A stretch of DNA of 64,000 bases from a virus. The position numbers and the translations under genes are program-made. The notes beneath the pieces were generated by a model. It ran no database searches. It saw nothing but the letters and a program-made list of their open reading frames with translations, and was not told where the DNA came from. The stretch is from the IMG/VR virus record IMGVR_UViG_3300035670_000127, positions 1-64,000 of that record; one strand, 5' to 3'. The stretch's first letter is position 1, and each line of letters begins with the position of its first letter. This document shows, piece by piece, positions 40,855 to 48,852 of this stretch.

Positions 40855-42009
40855 ATGCAGAATTTATCTGAAATATTACTACATGGAATCACCAACGGGT
40901 TAAGAAAACCGAATATTGTTTTCGGAGGCGTCGACGCTGGGAATGGTTATTCAAAGGGGCTGTTTTACGTTTTAGTAAACAACCGCTATCAGGTGGTTGA
41001 AGTATGTATCCCATCGATAGTCGCCGCGGGTCGAATCGAGACTAATCCGTTCCTTGCTAGTAATGAGGGGATTCAAGAGAAGCTATTGCAACTAACCAGC
41101 GGTGATGGCCTCCCTTTCACAGTGGCAATGGACATGTCCGTCGATGCAAACAAAATGAATGCGCTACCAACTGGAGGAGATGTGTATCAATCCTCTATCG
41201 CACGAGGCGCATTGGTTCACGCCGTTATTACGAAAGCATTGACTAGCATCGATGCTAATTTTGGAGGTCAGGAAATCACCTGCTATTTAGCGGGTACGAC
41301 CATGGCGAGTAACTATTGGGTGGATAATGGTTTGCAAAAAAATCAGCAACGAATCGCAGAGGTTGCCGCGGCTATTGGGTCTCCTTTCAGTACCTCTAAT
41401 CAGTACCCAATTATCAATATTGCCCGTACCGAGGTCTTTGGAGAGACTTTGGCCGCAATGTTATCTGTTACCATCGATGAGAATGGAAACAATAACGGGG
41501 AGTATGCAGATGGTAGTGAAATTGTCTTTGTTGACGTCGGACATACGGACACTGTGATTTTGGTTGCGGAGATTAAAAACGGTCTCCCAAACATTATCAA
41601 ACGTCAATCTATCCGAATGGGGATAGGTAGTGGTGTGTTAGAGGTCGTAGCGCATCGCGTCGGACATGTCACCGAAAAACCAGTATCCGCCGAACTAGGT
41701 TTATTATCTCGTCCTTCGGTAAAACATCGTGGCCGGACGATAGATTTGCTTCCCTTCCAAAAGGAGGCAATGAACGGGTTAAGTCAACAAGTGCTAGGCT
41801 ACATATCCAAAGCGATAGGTAGGGGTGATGATTTTGATGCGACTTACTTGGTCGGCGGTTTCCCACAAGTCGCCATCAAGTTATTCGGGCCGGGTTACTT
41901 TACCAATTACGGGCAGATACATAACTTGCAAGTGCCCGACCTGCCCATCTATGCCAACGCACGGGGCGCATTGCGGGGGCTCATTAAACGAATTATCAAC
42001 AAGAGGTAG
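40855..42009 (+). CDS. parM: ParM/StbA-family actin-like segregation ATPase (384 aa)
   Basis: The actin-like fold is shown by the phosphate-1 loop 'GGVDAGNGYSKG' (residues 24-35), phosphate-2 'FVDVGHTDTVI' and the adenosine motif 'YLVGGFPQVA', followed by 'IYANARGAL' at the C-terminus. These fit the StbA/ParM family that forms filaments pushing plasmid copies apart. The ATG at 40855 is chosen because GAGGG lies upstream and residues before it do not align with the family. The gene follows the iteron array and precedes the parR-like gene by 6 bp. Other phage actin-like proteins (PhuZ is tubulin-like and different) are less similar in motif layout. Confidence 0.88.
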   Translation: MQNLSEILLHGITNGLRKPNIVFGGVDAGNGYSKGLFYVLVNNRYQVVEVCIPSIVAAGRIETNPFLASNEGIQEKLLQLTSGDGLPFTVAMDMSVDANKMNALPTGGDVYQSSIARGALVHAVITKALTSIDANFGGQEITCYLAGTTMASNYWVDNGLQKNQQRIAEVAAAIGSPFSTSNQYPIINIARTEVFGETLAAMLSVTIDENGNNNGEYADGSEIVFVDVGHTDTVILVAEIKNGLPNIIKRQSIRMGIGSGVLEVVAHRVGHVTEKPVSAELGLLSRPSVKHRGRTIDLLPFQKEAMNGLSQQVLGYISKAIGRGDDFDATYLVGGFPQVAIKLFGPGYFTNYGQIHNLQVPDLPIYANARGALRGLIKRIINKR

Positions 42010-42015
42010 GAAACG

Positions 42016-42429
42016 ATGCCTAAACAACGAATGACTAAACAAAGAAGGAAGGCGAAAGGAGCGGCCAAAGTGAGACGACTTAATTTGAATTTACATCCTG
42101 AGACAAACCAGCGACATGCGCTGATAGCACACCTATTAGACAGAATGGGTATCCCCACTTCGCAGGCAACTTACGAGGTGCTGTTAGAGTGGGCACTAGA
42201 CACAGCGAGACTGATAGCTAAGGAGAAGTATAGGCTTGATGACATGACAATTAAACACATGTCGCCAGGCGATTTACTAAGGGTAATCACAGACGATTAC
42301 GTCCCTCCAATTGCCACCGTCAAGGTGGTCCGTGAGACGACAGTTATTCCGCAAATTCCAACTGAAAGAGGACAATACAATGAAATTCAGACTGACACTA
42401 GCGACGACTTTGACATTGACAGCATTTAA
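42016..42429 (+). CDS. parR: ParR-like ribbon-helix-helix DNA-binding protein (137 aa)
   Basis: A Lys/Arg-rich start (QRMTKQRRKAKGAAKVRR) precedes a strand 'RRLNLNLHPE' and two helices, as in ribbon-helix-helix proteins such as ParR. The C-terminal half is acidic (TDTSDDFDIDS), the part that in ParR caps the actin filament. Position, size and order (iterons, parM, parR) match type II partition loci. AAGAGGTAGGAAACG precedes the ATG. Its last 50 bp overlap the next gene in another frame. Confidence 0.75.
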   Translation: MPKQRMTKQRRKAKGAAKVRRLNLNLHPETNQRHALIAHLLDRMGIPTSQATYEVLLEWALDTARLIAKEKYRLDDMTIKHMSPGDLLRVITDDYVPPIATVKVVRETTVIPQIPTERGQYNEIQTDTSDDFDIDSI

Positions 42430-43156
42430 TGTCTATGCACAAGCGTATGACATTTGCACGACGCCGAATGGAGGTACTACCTTTTGCAAAACAGCGGCAC
42501 CTTCTAACATAATACCGCAACCCATGGCTTCGGCCAGCTTTATGCCGCAGGTGGCACCAATAACACCGCCGCCGGTTCAAATGGCAACCCCACAAGCGGC
42601 CACGGCGCCGTGGTGGTGCAGTAATGGGAGGCCACAGAATCCAACTGAAGCGACTATTTGCCAAAACCCGTCGCTACATGCGTGGGATTCAGCTTACAAC
42701 CAAGTGTGGAAGACCTTGCCGTCAAGTAGTAGGCCAACGAAGGCGACCTTAGCAGACCGCGATAAACATGGCACGGATGTAGCGGCTATCCAATCATGGT
42801 ATATGTCTGCTATTCAACAAATGCAACAACAACCAGCGACTCCCACTGCTGAGCAACCAGTCGCATTGAGTAGTGGGGCGGCAACCTTCGATTGGTGCCG
42901 GAAAAGACTCAATGAATCTGAAAGAGTCTTATGTCAAGTCGGCACCGATGAATTGGCGAACTTGGATAGACAATTGCAAGCCGCATTTAATCAAAAAAAA
43001 GCGGCTTTAAAAGGGAAGCCGGGCGAACTGGTTAGTCAGCAACGGGAGTGGATAAAGCAAAGGAACTCGATTGTATCCGCAGGTGTTTCCAACCCACAGG
43101 CGGTTCAATTACAACTAAAACAGGCTTACAGCCAACGGCTCAGTGAATTACAATAA
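42380..43156 (+). CDS. Secreted LprI/DUF1311-like periplasmic protein (258 aa)
   Basis: The ATG at 42380, with AAAGAGGA just upstream, opens a clear signal peptide (MKFRLTLATTLTLTAFNVYA). Two repeats follow with the pattern C...A/ESER/T-xC...LDxxLxxxxN (for example CRKRLNESERVLCQ, and the earlier WWCSNGRPQ ... ICQN). The second ends in 'QREWIKQRN'. This resembles the LprI/DUF1311 lysozyme-inhibitor-like family. In a phage it may protect the cell envelope or modulate the endolysin encoded next. It overlaps parR by 50 bp. Confidence 0.75.
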   Translation: MKFRLTLATTLTLTAFNVYAQAYDICTTPNGGTTFCKTAAPSNIIPQPMASASFMPQVAPITPPPVQMATPQAATAPWWCSNGRPQNPTEATICQNPSLHAWDSAYNQVWKTLPSSSRPTKATLADRDKHGTDVAAIQSWYMSAIQQMQQQPATPTAEQPVALSSGAATFDWCRKRLNESERVLCQVGTDELANLDRQLQAAFNQKKAALKGKPGELVSQQREWIKQRNSIVSAGVSNPQAVQLQLKQAYSQRLSELQ

Positions 43157-43178
43157 CTTTTAAAGAAAGGAGGGTGAT

Positions 43179-43835
43179 ATGAATCAAACAACGAACTTAC
43201 TAATGATTATCATAACCCTCCTTTCTTTATTAATGCTTGATAACGGTGCCGGTGTACTGCAAACTTCAGCGGCATCCAAAGAGGTAAAAGCCACTCTCTA
43301 TCTGACCCAAGTAAATGCCTCCCTTAGCTACCCACAATCTAACTATATCAGCGGACTGGGTTATATCGGTGGGGGAGATATGAAGTCGTTATTAGGTAGT
43401 TATGAGGGGTATCGTAATTGCAGGTATAGTGATACCAAAGGGATTCCAACGATAGGTATTGGGTGGAATTTGGAGGCGAACCGTGGGATTACGGGTCGAT
43501 TAATTGGTGTTAGTATGCCTAATTGCATAAACGACGGGGAGGTCAACACACTGTATGAATATAGCGTCAACCGCGCTACCGACGAGTTATACGATTACCT
43601 CCCATGGGCACGTAATTTACCGGTCGGTGTGAGAGAGGTACTGGTTAGAATGTCGTTCAATATGGGGATTGGCAACGATAGCCGCGGCCTCCTTAGTTTT
43701 AAGAATACCCTGGCCATGCTGAAAAGAGGTGACTATCGAGGGGCGGCGGAAGGGTTTAGAAATTCTCAATGGTGCCGTGATGTCAAATCGCGGCGGTGCA
43801 ATGAGGAAGCGGATAGAATAGCAAGAGGAGTTTAA
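43179..43835 (+). CDS. GH24 phage lysozyme (endolysin) with N-terminal signal-anchor
   Basis: The catalytic core shows the T4-lysozyme-type triad arrangement. Glu76 lies in 'SYEGYRN', and Asp85 and Thr86 in 'YSDTKGIPTIGIGWNL'. Further family features are 'LVRMSFNMGIG' and 'FRNSQWCRDV'. The first ~22 residues are hydrophobic (LLMIIITLLSLLML) and may act as a signal-arrest-release anchor. The enzyme cleaves peptidoglycan beta-1,4 bonds in the periplasm. AAAGGAGGGTGAT precedes the start. It follows the LprI-like gene and is followed after 2 bp by a membrane protein gene, so this is probably a lysis cassette. Confidence 0.92.
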   Translation: MNQTTNLLMIIITLLSLLMLDNGAGVLQTSAASKEVKATLYLTQVNASLSYPQSNYISGLGYIGGGDMKSLLGSYEGYRNCRYSDTKGIPTIGIGWNLEANRGITGRLIGVSMPNCINDGEVNTLYEYSVNRATDELYDYLPWARNLPVGVREVLVRMSFNMGIGNDSRGLLSFKNTLAMLKRGDYRGAAEGFRNSQWCRDVKSRRCNEEADRIARGV

Positions 43836-43837
43836 TA

Positions 43838-44743
43838 ATGGAAACCACACAAACTACACAAACCACAGACGGTCAACATATTCATGTCCACATTCACCTC
43901 TCACCTAATGAGGTGGTATCAATACCAGGAAGCAAGGGCGAGGGTGTGACAGAAACTAAAAAAGAGACACCGAAGGCAACACATCTTAACTCTCTTTTGA
44001 CTGTTTTTATCATGGTGTTGCTAACCGCGGTTTTACATAAGTACGGGTTAGTTAATTTGGGTGATGTGGGGTTAAATCTCAATGAGTTAAAAGTCGCTTT
44101 GAACCCGTTCCCATCGTCCCCATTGCCTCCACCGTTAATGTCGTCACCTCCCACGAATAGCGGCGGGTTGCAGGCCGTGAATTACAGTCCCGCGGTATTA
44201 ACAACTCAGCAGTGCATAGCAAGCGGGGTGTCCCTCCAGTTAAGTGGGTACTCAGTTCCCGCTTCGGATAGCAACATAGCGGGACTACCTAAAGAAGTAT
44301 GCCACAATGGTTGCATCTATACCGTAGTGGAGAATGAGTCGGGGGTTGGAATTGAGGGAGGTAAAATGAGATTCGTAGGTCGGTTTATGCCGGTCCCACG
44401 GGCTTGCAACGAAGGCAACCTAATTGAAAATAACGGAATGCAAAAGGCGAGTTTGACTATCATTCCTTTATTGTATGGATACAAGTCATTGTGGGAATAT
44501 TTTACGGGCGGCGACCCTGCGAGTGAACCGAGTGGCAAAGCAATACCACACATTCAAATCCCCTTTGTTGAAAAAAAGATTGAGGAGGCACGGATTAAGG
44601 TGGGCGAGTGGGTTAAGGCACTGACTAAATGGATAGTTATCTTTATCGGGGGGGGTGTGATTCTGATTGGATTATTCACTAATAGATTAAGTAGGTTAAT
44701 CCTTATTATAACAGGTGTTACTGCGGTATGGTATGTCTATTAG
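43838..44743 (+). CDS. Membrane protein with His-rich start (301 aa)
   Basis: The N-terminus is His-rich (HIHVHIHLSP). One membrane helix lies near residues 50-68, and two more near the C-terminus (about 265-300). A Pro/Ser linker and a soluble domain with four or five Cys (CHNGCIYTVVENESG) lie between. The gene is 2 bp after the endolysin, in the same operon, and ends at a strong terminator. It could be a pinholin/antiholin or spanin-like factor, but no family is recognised. Confidence 0.7.
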   Translation: METTQTTQTTDGQHIHVHIHLSPNEVVSIPGSKGEGVTETKKETPKATHLNSLLTVFIMVLLTAVLHKYGLVNLGDVGLNLNELKVALNPFPSSPLPPPLMSSPPTNSGGLQAVNYSPAVLTTQQCIASGVSLQLSGYSVPASDSNIAGLPKEVCHNGCIYTVVENESGVGIEGGKMRFVGRFMPVPRACNEGNLIENNGMQKASLTIIPLLYGYKSLWEYFTGGDPASEPSGKAIPHIQIPFVEKKIEEARIKVGEWVKALTKWIVIFIGGGVILIGLFTNRLSRLILIITGVTAVWYVY

Positions 44744-44750
44744 GGAGATA

Positions 44751-44788
44751 AAAAAAGCCCCGCTGTTTTTGAAACAGGGGGCTTTTTT
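44751..44788. terminator. Bidirectional intrinsic terminator
   Basis: AAAAAAGCCC (44751-44760) pairs with GGGCTTTTTT (44779-44788), with an inner CTGTTT/AAACAG helix. It separates the rightward lysis operon from the leftward gene at 44800. Confidence 0.92.
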
Positions 44789-44799
44789 ATTGGTGGTGA

Positions 44800-45300
44800 T
44801 TAGGATTCTTTCCCAAGCCATTGGTCTCTCATTCTTTCATACTTCTTGAACCTTTCGGGTTCAAACAACCTACATAATTCCATTTCTTCTCCTTTTATCC
44901 ATGCGAATGGGGCTCTTTCAGCACCATCTCCGAAGTAGTGGCCCAAATTTTTGACCACGAATCCTTCGTGGTCTTCCAGCGCAACCATATAAACGGTTTC
45001 GGCTGGTGCGCCTATCCTTGCCACAACAACTTGTCCGCACCTCACCCCTCCTTTTGGGGTTGCGGAGTACGGTGTGTATCCGGTTTCCTCGCACACCTTA
45101 TGGACAAGCTGAATTGCAGGGGTGATGAGTCGATTTAAATCTGCGAAATGAGGGAGTCGTGTTATCTTGTCAACCCTTATGATCCTGTCATCTTCATCAC
45201 AAATGAGTCTCTCGAACCCGCGATGACGGTAAGAGAGTTCTACTGCATGGGTTTCCGTTTTTTCAAACGAAAATAAATCTGAAAAGCTGTCTAAAAACAT
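44800..45300 (-). CDS. Hypothetical protein (166 aa)
   Basis: The soluble mixed alpha-beta protein contains 'YTPYSATPKGGVRCGQVVVARIG' and an acidic C-terminal half. It has no recognised family. It is the last gene of a short leftward group whose members are separated by a repeated hairpin element. GAGGAAAC precedes the start. Confidence 0.65.
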   Translation of the reverse strand: MFLDSFSDLFSFEKTETHAVELSYRHRGFERLICDEDDRIIRVDKITRLPHFADLNRLITPAIQLVHKVCEETGYTPYSATPKGGVRCGQVVVARIGAPAETVYMVALEDHEGFVVKNLGHYFGDGAERAPFAWIKGEEMELCRLFEPERFKKYERMRDQWLGKES

Positions 45301-45380
45301 GGTCGTTTCCTCTTTATTTTATTGGCGATAGTTAGGTTAGAAAATCACGTCCTCTTTTGGGGTTTGTTAAATTGGTTAGT

Positions 45381-45427
45381 GTTACTCTAAAATCACCCTG
45401 TGCCGGTCCCACGGAGTGACTTTAGAC
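45381..45427. repeat. Hairpin element GTTACTCTAAARTCAC, copy 1 (imperfect)
   Basis: GTTACTCTAAAATCACC (45381-45397) faces GAGTGACTTTAGACTA (45414-45429) as an imperfect inverted repeat. The same left arm recurs at 45696 and 46477. It lies between two leftward genes. Confidence 0.75.
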
Positions 45428-45433
45428 TAGCGG

Positions 45434-45673
45434 CTAATCACCGTTAGAAAACAGCACCGTATCTGCCGCGTAATACCTCCCTTTGTCGTGCCAAAACGCG
45501 GTGATTCTATCCATTCCTTCGCAAAATCCGAAGGATGCAATGACCGTTTGGCCATTCGTTAATTCCACCTCTCGCTTAAAGAACTTCGGCGGGAGTGCGT
45601 TTAAAAAGGAATCAAACTCCTCCTCTGTTACCTCTACAATCTTTCCTTCTTGAATCTCTTTCCAGTTAATCAT
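45434..45673 (-). CDS. Small hypothetical protein (79 aa)
   Basis: The product (MINWKEIQEGKIVEVTEEEF) is acidic, beta-rich, and ends YYAADTVLFSNGD. It shows no recognised domain. It lies between two copies of the repeated hairpin and probably belongs to a leftward operon with its neighbours. GAGGACTACAGT precedes the start. Confidence 0.6.
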   Translation of the reverse strand: MINWKEIQEGKIVEVTEEEFDSFLNALPPKFFKREVELTNGQTVIASFGFCEGMDRITAFWHDKGRYYAADTVLFSNGD

Positions 45674-45695
45674 ACTGTAGTCCTCGTTTATTGGT

Positions 45696-45737
45696 GTTAC
45701 TCTAAAGTCACCTCTAACCGAGTGACTTTAGAGTAAC
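45696..45737. repeat. Hairpin element, copy 2: perfect 16-bp inverted repeat
   Basis: GTTACTCTAAAGTCAC (45696-45711) pairs perfectly with GTGACTTTAGAGTAAC (45722-45737) around a 10-nt loop. It follows the stop of the gene at 45743 on the minus strand. No T-run follows, so an RNA processing or protein-binding site is as likely as a terminator. Confidence 0.85.
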
Positions 45738-45742
45738 GGCTA

Positions 45743-46138
45743 TTACCGAGATGCCATGCAAGCCGCATCCGAGTTCCTGTGAGCTTTTCTTATGAGACCC
45801 ATCGTTTTGGAATTTTTTGGGAGTGGTGATAAAACGAAGTTGCCTTCGTGCGTCATCACCTCCAATACCTCCTTCTCTTTCACCGTCTTTGTAATCCCGT
45901 TGCCTTCGTAATAGGTTTGCCAAGTCACTCGGCAACCTTCATAGGTATCCCCAGATACAAACCCAAACCCACATTCACCCGACAAGATAATCCATGCCAC
46001 CGTTCTGGCGGTTTTTTCAGATACGGTGACTCCTTGTTTTCTTGATTCTCTCAAGATACTTCTAACGTAAACTTGAGTTGCTTCCTTAGAGTAAGAGGCG
46101 GATTGTTCTGCTAATGTTTCTGCTAGTGAGTATTTCAT
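45743..46138 (-). CDS. Hypothetical protein (131 aa)
   Basis: I choose the ATG at 46138 (MKYSLAETLAEQ), which follows CAAGGTGTTAC; an in-frame start at 46180 would lack a ribosome binding site. The protein has a helical start (AEQSASYSKEATQVYVRSILRES) and a mixed C-terminal half, and no recognised family. It lies upstream of the second hairpin copy. Confidence 0.6.
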   Translation of the reverse strand: MKYSLAETLAEQSASYSKEATQVYVRSILRESRKQGVTVSEKTARTVAWIILSGECGFGFVSGDTYEGCRVTWQTYYEGNGITKTVKEKEVLEVMTHEGNFVLSPLPKNSKTMGLIRKAHRNSDAACMASR

Positions 46139-46226
46139 GTAACACCTTGTTAATTTTTGAGGTAGCTGCCTCGTCAGCACCGGGAGTCAATTCTCGGTGG
46201 ACTCCCCAAACATCGGGGAGTTTCGG

Positions 46227-46404
46227 CTATTTATTTTGGGATGCAAGTTGAATTGCATCCGCTGGACTAACCCTATACCATTTGTTTGGGAAGTGTACCC
46301 ACATCGGGGAATCCAATACTATTGCTACGAAGCGACTTAAAACAGCACAAATTCCATTCTCTCGGTTTATAAATCCTTATGCAGTCTCGCGACTCTATAT
46401 CCAT
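46227..46404 (-). CDS. Possible small frameshifted ORF
   Basis: From an ATG at 46404 the minus strand reads MDIESRDCIRIYK. After a one-base offset near 46365 it continues 'RENGICAVLSRFVAIVLDSP', then 'MWVHFPNKWYRVSPADAIQLA' and stops at 46227. The second part looks like a genuine protein segment. The region 46139-46942 otherwise holds only repeats and operators. Confidence 0.3.
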
Positions 46405-46476
46405 ACACTTTACGCTTAACCGTGTCTCATCCGCGCTTCGCTGGCAATTGATAATTTTTTAGATTGTTACTTCAGT

Positions 46477-46513
46477 GTTACTCTAAAATCACCTCTAAAC
46501 GAGATGATTTCGT
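46477..46513. repeat. Hairpin element, copy 3 (degenerate right arm)
   Basis: GTTACTCTAAAATCACC (46477-46493) repeats the left arm of the elements at 45381 and 45696. The right arm (GATGATTTCGTGG) is degenerate. Confidence 0.65.
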
Positions 46514-46564
46514 GGTTATTCGTTTGTAGTTACTTCGCTATCCATATAATAAGTCCATCCCTAA

Positions 46565-46882
46565 ATTTTTCAATACACTTTACTTTAAATATTTTCTATA
46601 CTAAAGTTTTCGTGTTATACTTTTTATTATTCAAGTATTGTGCCACACGCCAAAAGCTAATGAAAATGCGCCTGTAGCGAATGTGGCGGTTTTCACTTTT
46701 ATGACATTTTGTCAGCCTGTATTAGCATACTAATCGTGGGTCGGCGCATAAATAAAGGGTTTGCGGTATATTTGGCTGTTATGGCATTTTGTCACCTAGT
46801 CCAAGAAAGTTAATGGTGACGCGGGTTTTGATTATGACAAAATGTCAAAGCGATATTTTATAAGTAAAGTGTATTGAAAAAT
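46565..46882. repeat. Perfect 21-bp inverted repeat bracketing an operator region
   Basis: The sequence at 46565-46585 (containing CAATACACTTTACTT) is the exact complement of 46862-46882 (AAGTAAAGTGTATTG and flank). The arms are 276 bp apart. A third partial copy, ATACACTTTAC, lies at 46403-46413. Between the arms lie three TGACATTTTGTCA-type palindromes. The right arm ends about 60 bp before the sigma-54 activator gene. Confidence 0.85.
46702..46847. promoter_or_regulatory. Three TGACATTTTGTCA-type operators
   Basis: Near-identical dyads occur at 46702-46714 (TGACATTTTGTCA), 46782-46794 (TGGCATTTTGTCA) and 46835-46847 (TGACAAAATGTCA). Spacing is 80 and 53 bp. They lie 100-240 bp upstream of the activator gene and look like binding sites for a dimeric regulator, possibly the activator's own Fis-type domain. 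Confidence 0.75.
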
Positions 46883-46942
46883 ATCAGATTGGCACTATAT
46901 TATAATCAATAAAATAATTCACATAAGCGCGGGTGTACACGC

Positions 46943-48301
46943 ATGAAAAAAGTAGCTAAGGTGCTGATTGTATCACCAAATCATCAGTTGTCATTACACA
47001 TCGGGGGTGTGGTAAAAAGGTGTGGTTATAGCGCACGGGTTATCTCGTCCGCTTTTGATATGAATGAATTGGATGAATACCAATTCGTTCTGGTTGACGA
47101 AGAATTTGTAGAGTTTGCAAGTGAGGGTTGGATTATCCTTTGCCGACAAGAAACCGCTGATTATCACCGTCAAAACGGCCTTATTCCTATCGTTAAGCCG
47201 TGCCTGCCCCATGATATTTACCGGTGCTTAGGGGTGTCCCCACCTAGCTTGTTAGTGGGCAGTTCCGAAGCGATGGTGTTGCTTCGGAAAATGGTTAGCA
47301 GACTTGCACCCCACGGGTTGCCTATTTACATTCATGGTGAGACGGGCGTGGGTAAAGAAGTGGTTGCAATGGAATTGCACAACCTGTCAGGCCGTCAGGG
47401 GGAGTTGGTCGTGGTCAATTGCGCCGGCTTTAGCAATGAGCTGTTAGCAAGCGAGTTGTTTGGACATGAAAAAGGCTCTTTCACGGGCGCGGATAAGGAG
47501 AAGAAGGGGTTATTTGAACTGGCGCACGGCGGAACTATCTTTTTAGATGAGATAGGTGATATGCCTCTCCAGTGCCAGGCGAAGTTATTGAGGGTTTTGG
47601 AAAATGGTACTTTCATGCGGGTGGGAGGGACTAAACAACTTTCCTCCAATGCCCGCGTGGTGTGCGCAACCCATTACTCGCTTCCTCAATTGGTTAAGGA
47701 GAAGCAATTTAGGGGTGACTTATACCAACGGTTAAACGGCTTTACGATTAACATACCACCTCTTAGGGAACGGCTAGGTGACGTGCCCGGACTGGTTCAG
47801 TCATTCCTGCCGGGCGTCGGCTTTACTGGGGAGGCAATGCAATACATGCAATCGCTTCGCTGGCCGGGCAATGTCAGGGAACTGAAACAGGTCTGCCAAC
47901 GGATTGAGATTTTTAGGGATGGGGAGGTGACTAAGGGTGTGGTCAAGATGGTCACCGACATTGACATCGTGGTTAATGATGCACTCCCACTACCTGAGTC
48001 CAAAGGAGGGGATCATCAAGAGATTATCGGTGCGTTAGCTAACCTCACTGCGACGCTATCTAGTATGCAAGCCGGCGGGGCAGTCAAGACAGTGGTGGCA
48101 GTTGAAAAAGAAGAGAGGTCGGTTAATAATGGTGTGGTGTTGAGATTTAACGGTGTACCCACTCGAAACGACGTAATGAGGGCTTACTTCAAGGAGGTTT
48201 ACGACCTTTGCGGGGGTAACATGAAACGAGTGGCAGAGGCAATGGGTATCTCTCGCACCACGTTGTACACAATGAGAAGCGAGTTAGAGTTAGAGGAATA
48301 A
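46943..48301 (+). CDS. Sigma-54-dependent transcriptional activator with degenerate receiver domain (452 aa)
   Basis: The central AAA+ domain has Walker A GETGVGKE (about residue 132) and the sigma-54 contact loop GSFTGA (about 177) in 'SELFGHEKGSFTGADKEKKG', with Ser replacing the usual Ala. It also has Walker B 'GGTIFLDEIGDMPL' and the Arg-finger region 'FRGDLYQRLNGF'. A Fis-type helix-turn-helix ends the protein (VAEAMGISRTTLYTMRSEL). The first ~95 residues resemble a response-regulator receiver, but the acidic pair is missing (LIVSPNH). 'VLVDEEF' and 'IVKP' remain, so it is probably not phosphorylated normally. Such activators are rare in phages and imply control of host RpoN promoters. 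The upstream region carries operator-like palindromes. Confidence 0.93.
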   Translation: MKKVAKVLIVSPNHQLSLHIGGVVKRCGYSARVISSAFDMNELDEYQFVLVDEEFVEFASEGWIILCRQETADYHRQNGLIPIVKPCLPHDIYRCLGVSPPSLLVGSSEAMVLLRKMVSRLAPHGLPIYIHGETGVGKEVVAMELHNLSGRQGELVVVNCAGFSNELLASELFGHEKGSFTGADKEKKGLFELAHGGTIFLDEIGDMPLQCQAKLLRVLENGTFMRVGGTKQLSSNARVVCATHYSLPQLVKEKQFRGDLYQRLNGFTINIPPLRERLGDVPGLVQSFLPGVGFTGEAMQYMQSLRWPGNVRELKQVCQRIEIFRDGEVTKGVVKMVTDIDIVVNDALPLPESKGGDHQEIIGALANLTATLSSMQAGGAVKTVVAVEKEERSVNNGVVLRFNGVPTRNDVMRAYFKEVYDLCGGNMKRVAEAMGISRTTLYTMRSELELEE

Positions 48302-48305
48302 AGGT

Positions 48306-48815
48306 ATGACTACCACAGAAAGAAGTAAGGGATTGATAGAAAGGGAGATGTTGAAGTTCCTTAGAAAACATCCACAGGCCGAGCTATTTTCAAGGGAGGC
48401 TATACTGGGTGAAGTTTTCACAAAAGGGGAATCTAACCTGTTAACACGGGTGCTAAAAAAGCATGGGTTCTATCCAATCAATTCACCGCAAGGGAGGCTT
48501 TGGAGCCGCAAGCCGCGTGGTGAAAAGTGGATTAACCCAAGGAGGGCGGTTTTAGAGGCGGTATTGGATTTATATCTAAGAAGCGAGAACCCAGAGGAGG
48601 TCACGACTCAAGAGTTCCTAACCCGCTTTTTACCCGATGCCGTGGCAACCCGGATGTCTGATAAACACCTCCTTGCAAGGATTTTGGAGAGTAAGGGATG
48701 GGCTAGGAAAAGTGAGGCTATGCCGCTTCTGAGAGGCACTCGAACGGCAATGGCTAGGGTGTGGATTAAACCTAAACCAAGACCCAAAAGACAGGAGGTT
48801 AAACCAGTAGAATAA
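48306..48815 (+). CDS. Basic protein with two winged-helix-like repeats (169 aa)
   Basis: The gene begins 4 bp after the activator's stop and is probably co-expressed. The protein has two similar halves: 'MLKFLRKHPQAELFSREAILGEVF...LLTRVLKKHGFYP' and 'VLDLYLRSENPEEVTTQEFLTRFL...LLARILESKGWARK'. Each ends in a basic beta-wing-like segment. This looks like duplicated winged helices, perhaps a DNA-binding partner of the activator. A basic Pro/Lys tail follows. No family is recognised. Confidence 0.7.
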   Translation: MTTTERSKGLIEREMLKFLRKHPQAELFSREAILGEVFTKGESNLLTRVLKKHGFYPINSPQGRLWSRKPRGEKWINPRRAVLEAVLDLYLRSENPEEVTTQEFLTRFLPDAVATRMSDKHLLARILESKGWARKSEAMPLLRGTRTAMARVWIKPKPRPKRQEVKPVE

Positions 48816-48821
48816 GTGAGA

Positions 48822-48852
48822 GGCCGTCAGCTAAATTGACGGCCATTTTTTA
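48822..48852. terminator. Intrinsic terminator between convergent operons
   Basis: GGCCGTCA (48822-48829) pairs with TGACGGCC (48837-48844) and is followed by ATTTTTTATT. It ends the activator operon. The facing leftward MuF gene stops at 48850. Confidence 0.88.

Noticed and set aside
42311-42379. Longer N-terminus for the LprI-like protein
   Set aside because: It lies entirely within the parR-like gene and would bury a clear signal peptide and ribosome binding site.
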